A DNA stretch of 64,000 bases from Paracyclopina nana (GCA_019096065.1 JAGUCH010000002.1:1190501-1254500), one strand, 5' to 3'. Shown: positions 48,489-60,105, counted from the first letter of the stretch. Numbers and translations: made by a program. Notes: generated from the letters alone by a model not told the origin.

Positions 48489-50290
48489 ATGGCTAAATAT
48501 GACGAAGATTTGAGTGAGAATCCCTTTTTCAAGACTCTGCTCAACTTTTGCCAAGATTTGAAGGATGTAGCTGCACTTTTGGTGCCTCAAGTACCAAGCT
48601 TACCTGGCAAGCCTGACCTGTCAGACCTGAAATGTCACATACTTGTGCAAAAAGCCACTGAGGAGCCCAGCCTGAAGAATCTCAATGGGGACCTTGTCAT
48701 ACTTGAGGATTCCTCAGTGAAATTTGGCCATTTGGTGGTGCCCATTTTGTTCAATGAAACCCATTATTATGGGCAAGATTGGGAGAAGGTCAAAGTGCTT
48801 TGTATTCAAAGGCCATTGTCAGAGGCTTCATTTGAATTCCAGAATGATGGTAATTTCACCTGTTATGACCTGCACTAAAAATACCTCAATGATATTTCAA
48901 TTATTTCAATTTAGCAAATGTTGAGGATTACTCCATTTTGGACATGCAGGGAGCCATCAATGTCTGGAAGGCTCACAAATTGACTCATTCTGAGATTGGT
49001 TACCTCAAAAGGAAGCTGGATGAAGCTGGCTCCAAAATGATGCAAACTGTCAGCAACAATTGTGATACACCTCAGCTGGCTGTGAAAAAAGCCTTTGGTG
49101 AAGCCATGGCCAAAATCAAACATTCCCTAGTAGGCAGAAACTTGCCTAAGAAATTACTTCACACCTCTTGTGCAGCCTTTTTCTACCAAAATATCTACCC
49201 AGACTTCTTTTTGCACTTGTGTGCCAAAAACCAGGCCAAAGATGCTGCCATCAACCAAAAGATACTCACAGCTGACTTGAAACCTTACCATGATGACCTG
49301 AGACCAGACTTGAGGCTGACCATTCCAGCCTCCAAAGCTCACTTGACCTTTTTGGCATCCTTGAGCAATCCACAAGCAAAATGTGAAGCTCTTGGCAAAC
49401 TCTTCAGCTTGGCCAGCCTTGAGTGCACAATGGCAGTCACTTCTGATGACCTTTTACCTTGGCTTGTCTTGGCCTTGAGCCAGTGCCAAATCTTCAACCT
49501 GTTCAGCCAGCTGGAATTCATGGAGCTCACTGAAGATCCTGGCCAGCAAGACAAGTTCAATTTGGCCACCTTAGAAGCTGCCTTGGCACACTTGTCCTCC
49601 TTGCAGTTGCAAAAGCACCCACAAGTCTCCACAACTGACTCAGCTTTGGCTGACCTCTTCACTGCCATCCTGGATGGAGATCTGGATGGAGTCCACTCCT
49701 GCCTGGAGCAAGGCAGCTTGGACAGCCTGAAGTGTCACCCTCTGTGTGATTGTGACAAGTGTTGTGAGGTTGGAGTGAATTTCCTGCTCCTCAAGGATGA
49801 CCTCAATTTGGTCACACCTCTCAGCTTGGCCAGCTGGGTTGGCCAACCTTTGGTGGTTGAGCTCATTTTGAATAACTTCAGCAATGATGTTGACATTGAG
49901 GAGGTAGACAAGCATGGGAGGACAGCTTTGCATTTAGCAGCCTTCAATGGACACCAGAATGCTCTGCTCTTGCTGCTAAATGCCAAAGCTGATGCAAATG
50001 CCAAGGACTCACTTGGCAACAGCCCCATACATTACAGTGCAGGACATGGTCATGAATCATGCACCAAGGCATTGCTCTACACAGCTGAACATCAGGGCAT
50101 CCCCATGCATATTTCAGCCAGGAATTTCAAAGGTGACACAGCTTTGCATTTGGCAGCCAAGAGAGGCTTCAAGCCAATTGTGAAGCTCTTGCTGGAATAT
50201 GGAGCTTCCAGAGAGGCCAAAAATCACCAAGGAGAAACTCCAGTGAGGTTAGCTCACAACAGTGAAATAAGGCAAATCTTGCTGCCTTGA
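48489..50290 (+). CDS. ANKRD27: VARP/ANKRD27-like Rab GEF and retromer partner, short form
   Basis: Two exons, 48489-48849 and 48915-50290, give 578 residues against about 1050 in vertebrates. In vertebrates VARP activates Rab21, binds VAMP7 and Rab32/38, and joins retromer through VPS29. Seen: the N-terminal MAKYDEDLSENPFFKTL start; a VPS9 domain (about residues 230-350) with SDDLLPWLVLALSQ and the TLEAALAHL end; one zinc-binding CHPLCDCDKC motif (about 394-403); and a run of ankyrin repeats (about 454-573), e.g. HGRTALHLAAFNGHQNALLL and GDTALHLAAKRGFKPIVKLL. The second CHPLC motif and second ankyrin block of vertebrate VARP are absent, with a clean stop at 50288. The second exon shows no CpG dinucleotide. 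Confidence 0.92.
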
Positions 50291-50527
50291 ATAAATGGAC
50301 AACTGAGCTTAATTTCCTTTTGCATTCAATCCTGGCTTTAAAGCTGACTGTTTGATGGGAGAAATGGCAAAGACTCCTCCTCTATGAATTTTACATGTGC
50401 AAACATGAAGCTCTGAATGACAATTGCCTTAATTAAATGCTATAGGAGTGACAAGCATTTTTTTGAATACCTTATTTGGTTTCCACTAGATGATTGTAAT
50501 ATGTAGTACAGCAGAGAGGGAAAGCTG

Positions 50528-50570
50528 TAAAGTATAAAAGCAGTGTCACTCTGAAAGCCATTCACAGTTC
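50528..50570 (+). promoter_or_regulatory. TATA-box promoter of small secreted gene
   Basis: GTATAAAAGCAG at 50532-50543, with an initiator-like TTCACAGTTC about 30 bp downstream. The start codon is at 50637, giving a ~70-nt leader. Confidence 0.6.
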
Positions 50571-50636
50571 ACTGCATCACCTCTATAATAGTAGACTGCT
50601 GGGTAGAATATTTTCAAGAAGAAACTCAAAAAGACA

Positions 50637-51062
50637 ATGAAAGTCCTCATTCTGTCTGCCATTTTGTCAGCCCTTTTGTTGGCTGATGTCTTCATCCTTC
50701 AAGCTGAAGCAGCCTCTTCAACAAATGTCCCAGATGGCTACATTGAACTGGTAACTTTCAAAATACCCTTACTTTCTGCATTTTGATGTCAAAATCATTT
50801 TGCCATAGGTGAATTTCCATCCTAAAAGAACCCTCAAAAATATGGTGGCCAGAGTGATGAAAAAGCCAGAGCCAGAATGGTCCAAGTTGGTCTCTAGGGT
50901 CATCAAAAGGAGGGTACCAAAAGGTATATTTTGTGGTAAACCACCTAAAGGCTGAGATAATAACTCTTTTTGTTATTAGATTATGTCACTGAATTTGACC
51001 AGGCTCGCCCTGAATTCAACTCTGATGAATCTGAATGGGCCAACAACTATTACCAATTGTAA
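50637..51062 (+). CDS. Small secreted basic protein, possible peptide precursor
   Basis: Three exons, 50637-50750, 50809-50923 and 50980-51062, with 58- and 56-bp introns, give 103 residues. The signal peptide MKVLILSAILSALLLADVFI continues LQAEA. The mature part is basic in the middle, with dibasic sites (FHPKRTLK, VMKKPEPEW, IKRRVPKDY), then acidic and aromatic at the end (SDESEWANNYYQL). No Cys in the mature part. It could be a prohormone cut at KK/KRR, or a small matrix protein. Not recognised. The strong TATA box suggests tissue- or stage-specific expression. Confidence 0.75.
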
Positions 51063-51818
51063 AAATTGTGTAATGAAGTTTTTTAGCCATGCAAATAGTG
51101 CTTTGTAAAAATTATACTATAATTGTCATACTACTGCAATTGCAATGAGGATATGCATTTACACAGAGCACTAATTTTCTCACACAATACAATCATCAAT
51201 TTTAGCACTCATAGCTCTTTTATCGGTTGGTGAGACACAGGTAAAGAAAATAAAAAAAGAAGCAAACTGACAATACATTTTTATACAGTACATATTTCTA
51301 ATTATGCATTTCTCTGCTGGGAAATGCGCAGAAGATTTGTTTTGGTAACAAAAGAGATCATTTCCTAATACCTACTCCACCAAAAAGGAAAAAAAAAGAA
51401 GAGAGCAATACACACACTTGAACAGGAGATGAATGACAAGCATAATGAGATGTTAACATGCTTTTTTGTTACCTATATCCCTGATAATTGACTAGAACCT
51501 AGCTTCCATAAGTCCCACATCCTGCAAACGCTGAAAAAGGTGATTTCCCATCATGTTTTTATCTTTAAAGTCTAAATTTGAAAGAAATCAGTTAATTGCT
51601 TATTTAAATTAATGCCTGTTAAGTTTTATTTCAACAGTGTTTAGGAGTGGTCTAGAATGTGAGTATTTGGGCGTTTTCCAGCAGGTTTTGGCTAGTTTCA
51701 CCTGTGTGGCTCCTCCCACTTGGCCAGCTCCCACCTGAAGGCAAGCTGAGAGTAGCAGCTGCATGTGCTGCAGTCTATGTTGACTGACCAGAGTCCATAG
51801 GCAAGAATCTGGGTGGAA
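51063..51818. other. Intergenic, no gene seen
   Basis: 3' flank of the small secreted gene and the promoter/5' UTR of ARPC1. The region 51650-51810 just before the ARPC1 start is less AT-rich and is probably 5' UTR. No other feature. Confidence 0.45.
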
Positions 51819-53221
51819 ATGGCTACCAAGACCATCAACAGCTTTGGAGTGGCTCCAATTACTTGCCACTCTTGGTCAGGAGATGGCTCTCAGTTGGCCA
51901 TGAGCCACAACAAAAAGGAGGTCAAGGTGTACACCCAAAAAGGGCCAAAATGGGTGGAATCAGCCACTTTGGACCAGCATGACATCAGGGTGACTGGCAT
52001 TGATTGGGGTGTCAAGACCAACAGAATAGTGACTTGTTCCTCAGACAGAAATGCCTATGTGTGGAGCTTGGATGCCAATGGGGTATGGAGGCACACTTTG
52101 GTGCTCTTGAGGATCAACAGGGCTGCCACATGTGTCAAGTGGAGTCCTGAGGAGAACAAGTTTGCTGTTGGCTCTGGAGCAAGGCTCATTTCAGTCTGCT
52201 ACTTTGAGCAAGAAAATGACTGGTGGGTTGCCAAGCATATCAAAAAGCCCATAAGGTCAACCATAACTTCCTTGGATTGGCACCCTAACAATGTCCTGTT
52301 AGCTGCAGGCTCCTCAGGTTTTAAGGTACTCAATAAAAAAATATTTTTTAATAAATTCTTCTTCAAATATTTCAATATACAGACTTTTTCAAATATTTAC
52401 AACAAAAAGCCTATTTTAAAGCACATATAATTGAAATAGCTTTAATTTAAGAAAAATATAGCTTCTGAATTTTTTTTTCAGGTCAGGGTTTTTTCAGGGT
52501 ATGTTAAGGATATCGAGCCCAAACCTTCAGGCACACCTTGGGGCAACAAAATGCCATTTGCCCATATGATGGTGGAATTTTCCAATAGCAGCCAAGTAAG
52601 TGGAAATTCCAATTTTGAAAAAAGAGCTTATACTTATCATTTATTGAAAGGGTGGAGGATGGGTGCATTGTGTGTCCTTTTCTGCTGATGGAAATAAATT
52701 AGCCTGGGTTGGGCATGACTCCAGCATTTCTGTGGCTGATGCCACCAACAATATGGCCACTTTCAAGCTGAAAACCCAATTTTTGCCCATGTTGGCCTGC
52801 ATTTGGGTGTCACCCACCTCAATCATCACTGGTGGGCATGGATGCATTCCCATGCTGTTTAAAGTCAAAGATGATGGCTCTTTGCTCTTTGCTGGCAAAT
52901 TGGAAGAGGACAAGAAGGTGGAGGAGACCAGCTCCAAATTCAGTGCCAAAGCCATGTTTCAAACCAGGGACAAAATGGGCACTTCTGAGGTGGCTGACAC
53001 CACACTCAACTCCACCCACCAAAATCAGGTGATTTTTCCTAGCATAAATTATCATTCAGCATATTTTGCTAAATGTTAACATTGCTTAGATTTCTTGCAT
53101 CCAAATTTGCCAAGGTGGCAAAAAGGAAGCTGGCAAAATCTCCACCTCAGCTGGAGATGGAAGATTGATAATTTGGGACCTGCGAAGCTTTGAGTCTCAA
53201 CTGAAAGGCTTGAAATTGTAG
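51819..53221 (+). CDS. Arpc1: Arp2/3 complex subunit 1 (ARPC1, p41)
   Basis: Four exons, 51819-52325, 52482-52595, 52651-53028 and 53090-53221, give 376 residues (human ARPC1A is 370). It is the WD40 beta-propeller subunit of the Arp2/3 actin-branching complex. Family words are visible: [19 protein letters not shown] near the start, [60 protein letters not shown] and [20 protein letters not shown]. The insert loop (about 300-320) is charged as in the family, and the last blade [20 protein letters not shown] closes the protein. Only about two CpG occur in 1.1 kb of coding sequence. Ends 23 bp before the stop of the FN3 receptor on the other strand. Confidence 0.96.
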
Positions 53222-53244
53222 TAGTAGTAATAATATATATTTTA

Positions 53245-56200
53245 TTAACTTGACAACTTCCTCACTGGGCTGTAACTTTGAATGGGGATCGGAGGCGGAG
53301 TCTCGCTGGGCGGGGACAAATCCCGCGAGTTAATCCTTGTGAACTGGTTAAACGTGGGCTTCAAGTACTCCTCTTCATCATCGTCCTTGTCAGAATGATC
53401 TTTGCTGGCTGCCAACTTTTTTGGCTGCAAATAACCGTCCTCATCGTCGTCGTCAGTGCTATGCGTTGTCGGCTTCAAAAAGTCCTCATCCTCCGTATTA
53501 GAACCGTTATTTGCATCCTCGTTGACGGCGTTAAAACTGACGCGTACGGAAGTCGACGGTTCCTGCATTTTTTCCAACGTTAACGAATCCTGTTTCGCCC
53601 TGAGTAACGTGGCCTGACTCAACTCCTCGTAGACGGGATCTTGCAGTTTTTGCGGTAACGGAGGTAACGGTTTTTCTTGAATGGACCCAGGCCTCGAGTT
53701 GTTAACGGGTAGAAGCAAGTGTTGATAACGGCTGGAGTTGCTTTGTTGACGGGGCCGTTGTAACGGCGGGGTCCATGGCGGTGGCATGGATTGCCTGTTA
53801 TCCCCGTTATTCAGTATGATAGGCCCGTTATTTGAACTTGAGGTAGGCGCGTAAACGGGCACGTTTAAGTAACGGTTCCTCTGCTTCCGTCTTTGCGTAC
53901 ACTTATTCACCGTTATAGTGACGGCAAGGATGATGATGATTAATGCCACAATGGAGACAATAACGATAATCACAAGCACGCCAATGCTCATTCCGTTATC
54001 GTCAGAAATCACCGGAGTAACGGGCGCCGACCATTCCCCGCTGACGGAGCTGCCGGCGTTATATGCCGCCACTTGAAACGTAACGTTGTCAAAGCCGTTA
54101 ATTTGTGACTCGAGAATGCTGAAGCAAATCTTGCGCTCGTATTCATTTTGCGAAAAGTGACTTTGATCGTCGTTTGCGCAGACGTCCGAATTCGGCTCAA
54201 CTCTTAACGGGCCAAGCCAAACTTCAGACTGCACCTGGCGCCATCTAACGGAGTAATGGCTTACAATGCCAGTCGGTGGATAAGGTGGCAGCCAGGTCAG
54301 GTGAAAGGTGGAATCTTGTGGGCTTTTTGAGACCTTGAATTCCCTTGGAATGCCAGCCTGAAACAGCCAAAAATGGTATAAAAACTAAAATTTGGTCGAA
54401 CAGTAAAAACATGACTGCAAAAAAGAGCTTAAAAAGGTCTAAAAACTAAAATTTGGTCGAACAGTATAAAGATGACTTTAAAAAGATCTTAAAAAAGGTC
54501 AAAAACCACAGCATAAAACATAAAGGCAAAATGGGCTAAAAATCTCAGTTTTTGAGGCCTTTTGGTCGAACAGTACAAACAGGACTGTAAAAAAAGAGCT
54601 TAAAAAGGTCTAAAAACTAAAATTTGGTCGAACAGCATAACATGCATATAAAGGCAAAAAGGGCTTAAAATCTCAATTTTAGAGGCTTTTCGGTCGAACA
54701 GTATAAACATAACTGTAAAAAGAGCTTTAAAAAAAGGCCTACAAACTAAAATTTGGTTTAATTAAAGCCAATCAGAAATTCTGAGCCCTCATACGCCAAA
54801 AGAACCCTCAGTGAAACTTGTATTTTTTATCAACATAGAGTTAATGTCATTATGTAACATTAACTGCCTTGCCACGCAAGCGAAATCGAAAACACAAATT
54901 CTCCGTTTTACCTTCGATTTTTTTCAAAGGTGGTAATTTATGCAGTTAATGTGACATAACGACACAAACTCAACCAATGTAAAACGAAGGAGTGCAAACA
55001 CGTTACTATAACTTTCGGAAAACTTTGGAAAAATTCTGGTTGGGTTTAATTCATCAAAGCCGCTTTGGACACCTAACTAGTCACATTGACTTGAGAGAAA
55101 ACCTAACCTAGACTTCGTCAACCACCCCTAAACCCATATATTTTCTGAAAGCTTATGTCCCAAGGGTTTGTTTGAGGGTAGTTAAAAAATCCTAGCCTGG
55201 CGCTTCCCATAACATAAAATTTTAAAACACCTCTAGCTCTATTCGGCGCGCTTTTTTCGCTGAATAGAGCTTCAAACACCCCTCATAAAATCAAAAGGGC
55301 TAACTTTTATTATTTCATAAGCAAATCGCTTCAACGGTTAGGAAATGAGATATGGAGTGCCTAAGTTTATATTAAGTTGTTTCAAATGTTTTGCTACTTG
55401 ATAAATTGACCCTCTGCGTCGCTTTTCCCGGTCGTCCTAGCAACTTGCTTATGAAATTAAAAAAGTTAGATCTCTCAATTTTGCTAGGGGTTATTGAAAT
55501 GCGTGATAGCAATAAAACAAAGTGGTACTGAGCTAGAAGTTTTTCAAAATTTTATGTTATGGGTAGCGCCAGGCCAGGATTTTAAAATTACTACCAAACG
55601 AACCCTTGAGACAAGAGCTTTCTGAAAATATATAGGCTTAGGGGTGGTTGACAAGGTCTAGGTTAGGTTTTCTCTCAAATCAATGTGTAGTAAGGCATAC
55701 AATGAAGTCACTAACCTGTTCTGAGGCTTGCGTTTCCGCAGGAATCTTGAATGGCAAGTCAGAGTTGTGCTTCCCTTCCATGGTGCGAGCATACACGAAG
55801 AGTATGTAGTTGGAGAAAGGCTGGAGGTTGTCAAAGGTCTCTGCGATTTCGGTCGTGGATCCCTCATATCTCTCGCCTTGGTTCCACACCTCGATGCCCT
55901 TGAGGATGGTGAAGAAGCCGTCGAGTTTTGCATTGTAACGTTCACACTGAGATTCGAGGGGATGATTCCAGTAGAATTTCAAGCTCGTGGCGCCAATTTT
56001 TGTGTTGATGCTGCTCGCAGTTGGAATCACTCCGGGGTAGCCCTGAAGCGTTTCTGCCACCCTTTCCAACTCCTCGGGGATTTGAAAGGTGCTCCGCTGG
56101 ATTTTGTAGTCTGGCAAAGCCTTGACAGACAACTTGTACACTGAATATGGATGCAAATTGGGGATTTGCACACTGGTCTCATCTTGCACTTCCAGATTGC

Positions 56201-56505
56201 CCCTGCCAGCTCCTTTGGAAGTATCCTTGAGTGAAATGCCAAAAAAACATTAATAGTTGATCATGAAAATAATGGCTAATATAGTATAATACCTTTTTGC
56301 CAGACAGGCAGGCTTTCCACTCTTTGTGCTCATAGTAGACTTTGTAGGTGACAAAATTGGCCTGGTCAGTGCAAGTGTAGTCCCAAGTGAGTGTGATGCT
56401 CCTGTTGCTGGAGGTGTCAACTCTGAGGGCTTTGAGGCATTCGCAGCTGGCTTGGAATGGCACCAGAGCAACGAGCAGCCACACTTGATTTAATAAGTTC
56501 TTCAT
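53245..56505 (-). CDS. Single-pass FN3 receptor with STAT-type Tyr motif, Domeless/cytokine-receptor-like candidate
   Basis: Three exons, 56505-56293, 56225-55716 and 54357-53245, give 611 residues. The signal peptide MKNLLNQVWLLVALVPFQAS precedes Cys-bearing N-terminal fibronectin III-like sequence (ITLTWDYTCTDQANFVTYKV), a second FN3 (LKFYWNHPLESQCERYNAKL), and a third with TFHLTWLPPYPPTGIVSHYS and GEWSAPV, a partial WSxWS-like ending. One membrane helix spans about 366-391. The 220-residue tail lacks a kinase and has Tyr motifs: YQHL (452), YEEL (484), YLQP (550) and YLKP (572). YLQP fits the YxxQ docking site for STAT. It could be a Domeless-type JAK/STAT receptor or another FN3 adhesion protein. 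The tail exon is very CpG-rich, unlike ARPC1 23 bp away. Confidence 0.78.
54766..55050. mobile_element. Palindromic MITE (CCCAACCAGAAATT family), copy 2
   Basis: Related to 20337-20830: shares AACATAGAGTTAATGTCATT, TAACATTAACTGCCTTGCCA and the right end TTCTGGTTGGG. About half the length of copy 1, with one inverted-arm pair. It lies in the last intron of the FN3 receptor gene, just before the 606-bp element. Confidence 0.65.
55082..55687. mobile_element. 606-bp non-autonomous DNA transposon, Chapaev/CACTA-like (copy 2)
   Basis: Starts CACATTGACTTGAGAG and ends with its inverse, flanked by the 4-bp repeat TAGT (55078-55081 and 55688-55691). Internal sequence matches the reverse complement of 11357-11962 throughout, with the same length. 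Located in the last intron of the FN3 receptor gene, ending 28 bp before its exon. Confidence 0.85.
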
Positions 56506-56887
56506 CTTCGATGTCTCGTCCTCTTCTTTCCAGTCATCTTCTCGTGGAGTTGGTGTAAACAATCTGGTGAACTATGTGTTTATAATCATGAGTGCAGATG
56601 TGTGTGTGGACACTCCCACAGCTGCTACAACTTGAGTGCAAACCTGCAATCGTCGTTGCGTTGCCATACCTTGATTTTGTGTGACGACTCGTGAGCACTC
56701 ACGCAACCTTGCCAATTCCACTTACTAGGGCACACCTGTGTGATCCCCTAGGATGACCTGGCAAGCTTAAACAGCTTCTAGGAATGCATGAATCACATCT
56801 TAAAAGCCTTGCTCTTGATAAAGAGTTTCTTCAGAGAAATCAAGTCTTCTTCTACTGTTTTAGTTTCTTTTTTATTTTTCTGTCCTC
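56506..56887. other. Short intergenic region
   Basis: 5' flank of the FN3 receptor and 3' flank of KIN17, same strand. It includes a TGTGTGTGT run near 56600. No gene seen. Confidence 0.45.
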
Positions 56888-58240
56888 CTATGATGAAGCC
56901 AGTTTGCTAAAGCTCTCGTAGGGCAGGCAAACGATATCCTTTCCATCATCACATAATTTGAGCTTCGCCGAGAATTTCTCCACGTCGAGCTCTTGCAAGA
57001 TTGCAGTGCAGCCACGGAATTTTCCAGACAAGATCAACACTTGTCTCCCCACCGCGGGGATCACTGTTTCAACCTCGTTTTGGTCCACGGTAACCTGTTT
57101 TTTTTCAAAGTACAAATTCAATGCAATAAAAACCGTTTTCATTATGTCTACCTTTGATTCGTCAGAGTTGAGCTTGAGGATAGCTTTGAATTTGTCGAGA
57201 ATCTCCAGCACTTCGCCTTTTTGCTTGTAATATTTATCTCCTAGGCCATTTGTCGTGATTTTCACGACGATCCCACGTTTGAGCCAAGGCACTTCGGTTC
57301 TTTCGCGAATTCTCAGCTTTTTCCGCTCTTTTTCGCGTTGCTCCTCTTCCATGATTTCTTCAATGGCTGTTTTCTTCTTAGGCTCACTTGCCACTGAATG
57401 TTTCCTTTTCCTCTCCAATTTTTTGTCAGCCACTAATTTCCTCACTGGTTGCAAAAGCACTTTGTCCTTGACATCCTTTTTCTCCAACTTGAGCCCTTCG
57501 AGGCAGATTTTCTCGGAATCGCGTTGCAGCTCTGTGAACTTGTCATCAGTGACAACAGCCTCATTTTCAGAGTGGTTCTCCTCGGAGTGTTCTATGTGGC
57601 TTTCAGCATTGTTCAGCTTTTGCTTTTCTCGCTCCCGTTCAACCTGTTTTGCCACAAACTCGGCCATTCGCTCGTCGTCATCTTTGGCCATTTTGTCTCG
57701 CTTGGCAAGAGCTTCTTGCCTCGCAATTGTGTCAGGATCTCGGTCAATCCAAGTGATGTACCTAAAAGTGAAAATGGAGTAGTAAAATCGAATGAAAAAA
57801 AGGCTTTCATTGAATACTTACCATCCTTTTTCTGTGTCGTCCACTTTGCACTTTCCGGTAGCGCCCAAGTAGCGCACAAATCCGGAGAGAGTCACCCATC
57901 TTGTGGCGTTCATGTGGATGTGGTTCTTGTCCTTGATGTATTCCTGATACACGGAATTGGCAAACACTCTTTTCGTGCCGTGGCAACGGCGAACAATGTC
58001 CATAAAGTCCCGCTCGAATTCTCGCGAAAACTCGTACAAATATTTGCCAGGGTTCGCTCCGAACAGCAGCAGTTGGCGTTGATGCGATTCCGACGCGATG
58101 TGACACTTGAAGCCATTCTGGTCACGACACTGTTTTTGACACATTTGGCAGTACCAACGCAGCTTCTGAAGTCCTTTCGACTTCATTTTGTTGGCCACCC
58201 ATTTCGGAGTGCCGAACTCTGCGCGGCCCTTTTTCCCCAT
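56888..58240 (-). CDS. KIN: KIN17 DNA/RNA-binding protein
   Basis: Three exons, 58240-57822, 57761-57152 and 57094-56888, give 411 residues (human KIN is 393). A nuclear zinc-finger protein linked to DNA replication/repair and pre-mRNA splicing. Seen: MGKKGRAEFGTPKWVANKMK start; C2H2 zinc finger with C31, C34, H47 and H53 in YCQMCQKQCRDQNGFKCH; winged-helix domain with TKRVFANSVYQEYI and HIHMNATRWVTLSGF; nuclear Lys-rich block; and C-terminal KOW/SH3-like domains (GIVVKITTNGLGDKYYKQKG and VIPAVGRQVLILSG). The last intron is exactly 57 bp and free of in-frame stops, so retention would still be translatable; family alignment supports splicing. Confidence 0.95.
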
Positions 58241-58800
58241 GCTAATTTGACGAACTTTTTCTAGCTTCTATTTACGCTGAAAAATTCTCGAACGTATCAT
58301 AGGTAAACAAATGGAAAATCGAGTTTGGTCCGAGTTCTTTCTTTGATCGATGAAAATTCCTTTCATGATTCATTCTCGCTCAGTTTTTGTGCATCATGCT
58401 TTAATGACGAATAAATGAAGATATTTTGAAATGATCATGATGAAAACGTGAAATGGCAGTAGTAAATACTTAATTACGGTAACTTATATGCCCTAAAAAT
58501 GTCGGCTTAATTCGAAATGTGACGTTTAAGTTTAGACCCGAGTCAAAAGAAAATACTGCCCAACTTTTCAAATTATGCGTATTTCAAAAGTTGTTTGAAA
58601 ATAAAAATGCTAGATTTATTTTTTTTAAATAGCGGAGATAGAAATTTGGACATTTTTCTGCAGTATTCCAGGTGTCAATTAAAAAATGTTGACAAAAATA
58701 GCCTTAGAATGAGAAGTTCGATAAATATCTTTTTGTAAACAAAAGGGGAAAAATTGTGAAAAGTTTTCGCCGGAACAAAGTTCAAGGGCTCATTTTCGCC
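58241..58800. promoter_or_regulatory. Bidirectional promoter region between KIN17 and CCDC25
   Basis: 560 bp between divergent start codons at 58240 (minus) and 58801 (plus). AT-rich, no TATA box obvious. Shared regulation is inferred from geometry only. Confidence 0.4.
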
Positions 58801-59723
58801 ATGGTTTTCTACTTTACGAGCACTGGTAAGGATTTCTCATCTTTGATTTTCTCCCTCCATTACTCAAGAAATCATAAATTATGATTGGAAATTTGCAGTT
58901 GTGGATCCACCTGTCACCTTGTTCATGGGCTTGGACAAATACGAGAGTAAGAGAATAACAAAAGCTTATTCTAAATAGTCTAAAAGGAATCTTTTTAAAG
59001 ACGAAGATTTGATAAAATGGGGTTGGCCTGAAGACGTTTGGTTCCACGTGGACAAGTTGTCCTCTGCTCACGTCTATTTGCGGCTCAAACCTGGAGAAAC
59101 CCTTGATGACGTGCCAATGACAATCATCACCGAGGCTGCCCAACTTGTGAAAGCCAACAGCATTCAAGGTAACCAATTTTCAATGGCTCATTTCTCATTG
59201 AAACCATGATTAATTTAAAGGCAATAAAATGAATGACATCGATGTTGTCTACACCATGTGGAGCAATCTGAAGAAAACCGAAGGAATGGACGTTGGACAG
59301 GTATGAAATTACCATCTTTTGGCATTATTTGGAAATGAGCCATTTAATTGTGTTTCAGGTTAGTTTTCACAATGACAAGGAGGTGCGGAAAATCCGGGTG
59401 TCCAAGCGAGAAAACGTGATTGTCAACAGGCTGAACAAAACCAAACGGGAGGAAAAACCAGATCTTCGAGGCGAGCGGGAAAATCGAGATAAGCGCGATC
59501 GAGAGGAGAAGAAAAAGGCATTTAAATTGCTCGAAGAGCAGCGAAAAGAGGAGGAAAAACGGCGAAAAGAAGAAGCTGAACTAAGGTAGTTACAATTGAT
59601 TAAAGCGAAAGTCATTAAAGATAATCATGGCTATTTTCATATAGGAGCTATGATAGGCTTATGACATCTGCACAAATGACCTCTAACAAAGATGGCGGAA
59701 ACGATTCTGACGATTTCATGTAA
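58801..59723 (+). CDS. CCDC25: CCDC25 homologue (NFACT-R domain protein)
   Basis: Six exons, 58801-58825, 58899-58946, 59001-59168, 59221-59300, 59359-59585 and 59645-59723, give 208 residues, the same as human CCDC25. It starts MVFYFTST, then [20 protein letters not shown] and [12 protein letters not shown], the hallmark of the NFACT-R (DUF814) domain shared with NEMF/Rqc2. It continues VKANSIQG and [19 protein letters not shown], a long charged coiled coil, and ends with the family tail [13 protein letters not shown]. Human CCDC25 has been described as a membrane sensor of extracellular-trap DNA; the deep conservation suggests another basic role, perhaps RNA- or ribosome-linked. All introns are about 50-75 bp. 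Confidence 0.95.
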
Positions 59724-60105
59724 AATAAAAAAGGCTACTCTTCGTATTTTCGCACATTTTTTACTGAAGCGTTTTCCTCATTGCTAAATTCAGATATGAT
59801 GACTCACGTCATTACTTCATTATCAAGTACCTTGCAAAAATGGTTAGAAAGGCCATTTTTCAACTTTATTACAGATATGCTTTTTCGGAGTTATATTAAA
59901 ACAAAATGTTGCTGCTGGAATGTGAAAAAGTGTGCAGAAAATTGCGTTTAGCCAAAGTTTATTCTGCTTAAAAAAGTGGATTTATCGGTGTGTGTTGTGG
60001 CATGATATTCCAGCGTTTTCCAGACGGCAAATAAACATTTGTTGAAAATGTTTCAGTACAACAACAACTGTCAGTGGTTCATAGCCATTTTTGCTGTTTT
60101 GTGCC
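59724..60105. other. Short intergenic region
   Basis: 3' flank of CCDC25 and promoter/5' UTR of the GT14 gene. AT-rich, no supported feature. Confidence 0.45.

Noticed and set aside
57095-57151. 57-bp in-frame KIN17 segment that could be coding.
   Set aside because: It has GT-AG ends and a length typical of this genome's introns. Its translation has no counterpart in the family, while removal restores the alignment.
57449-58264. Plus-strand open frame of 271 codons across KIN17.
   Set aside because: Antisense to KIN17 exons 1 and 2; it crosses the KIN17 intron without splice logic and has no family character.
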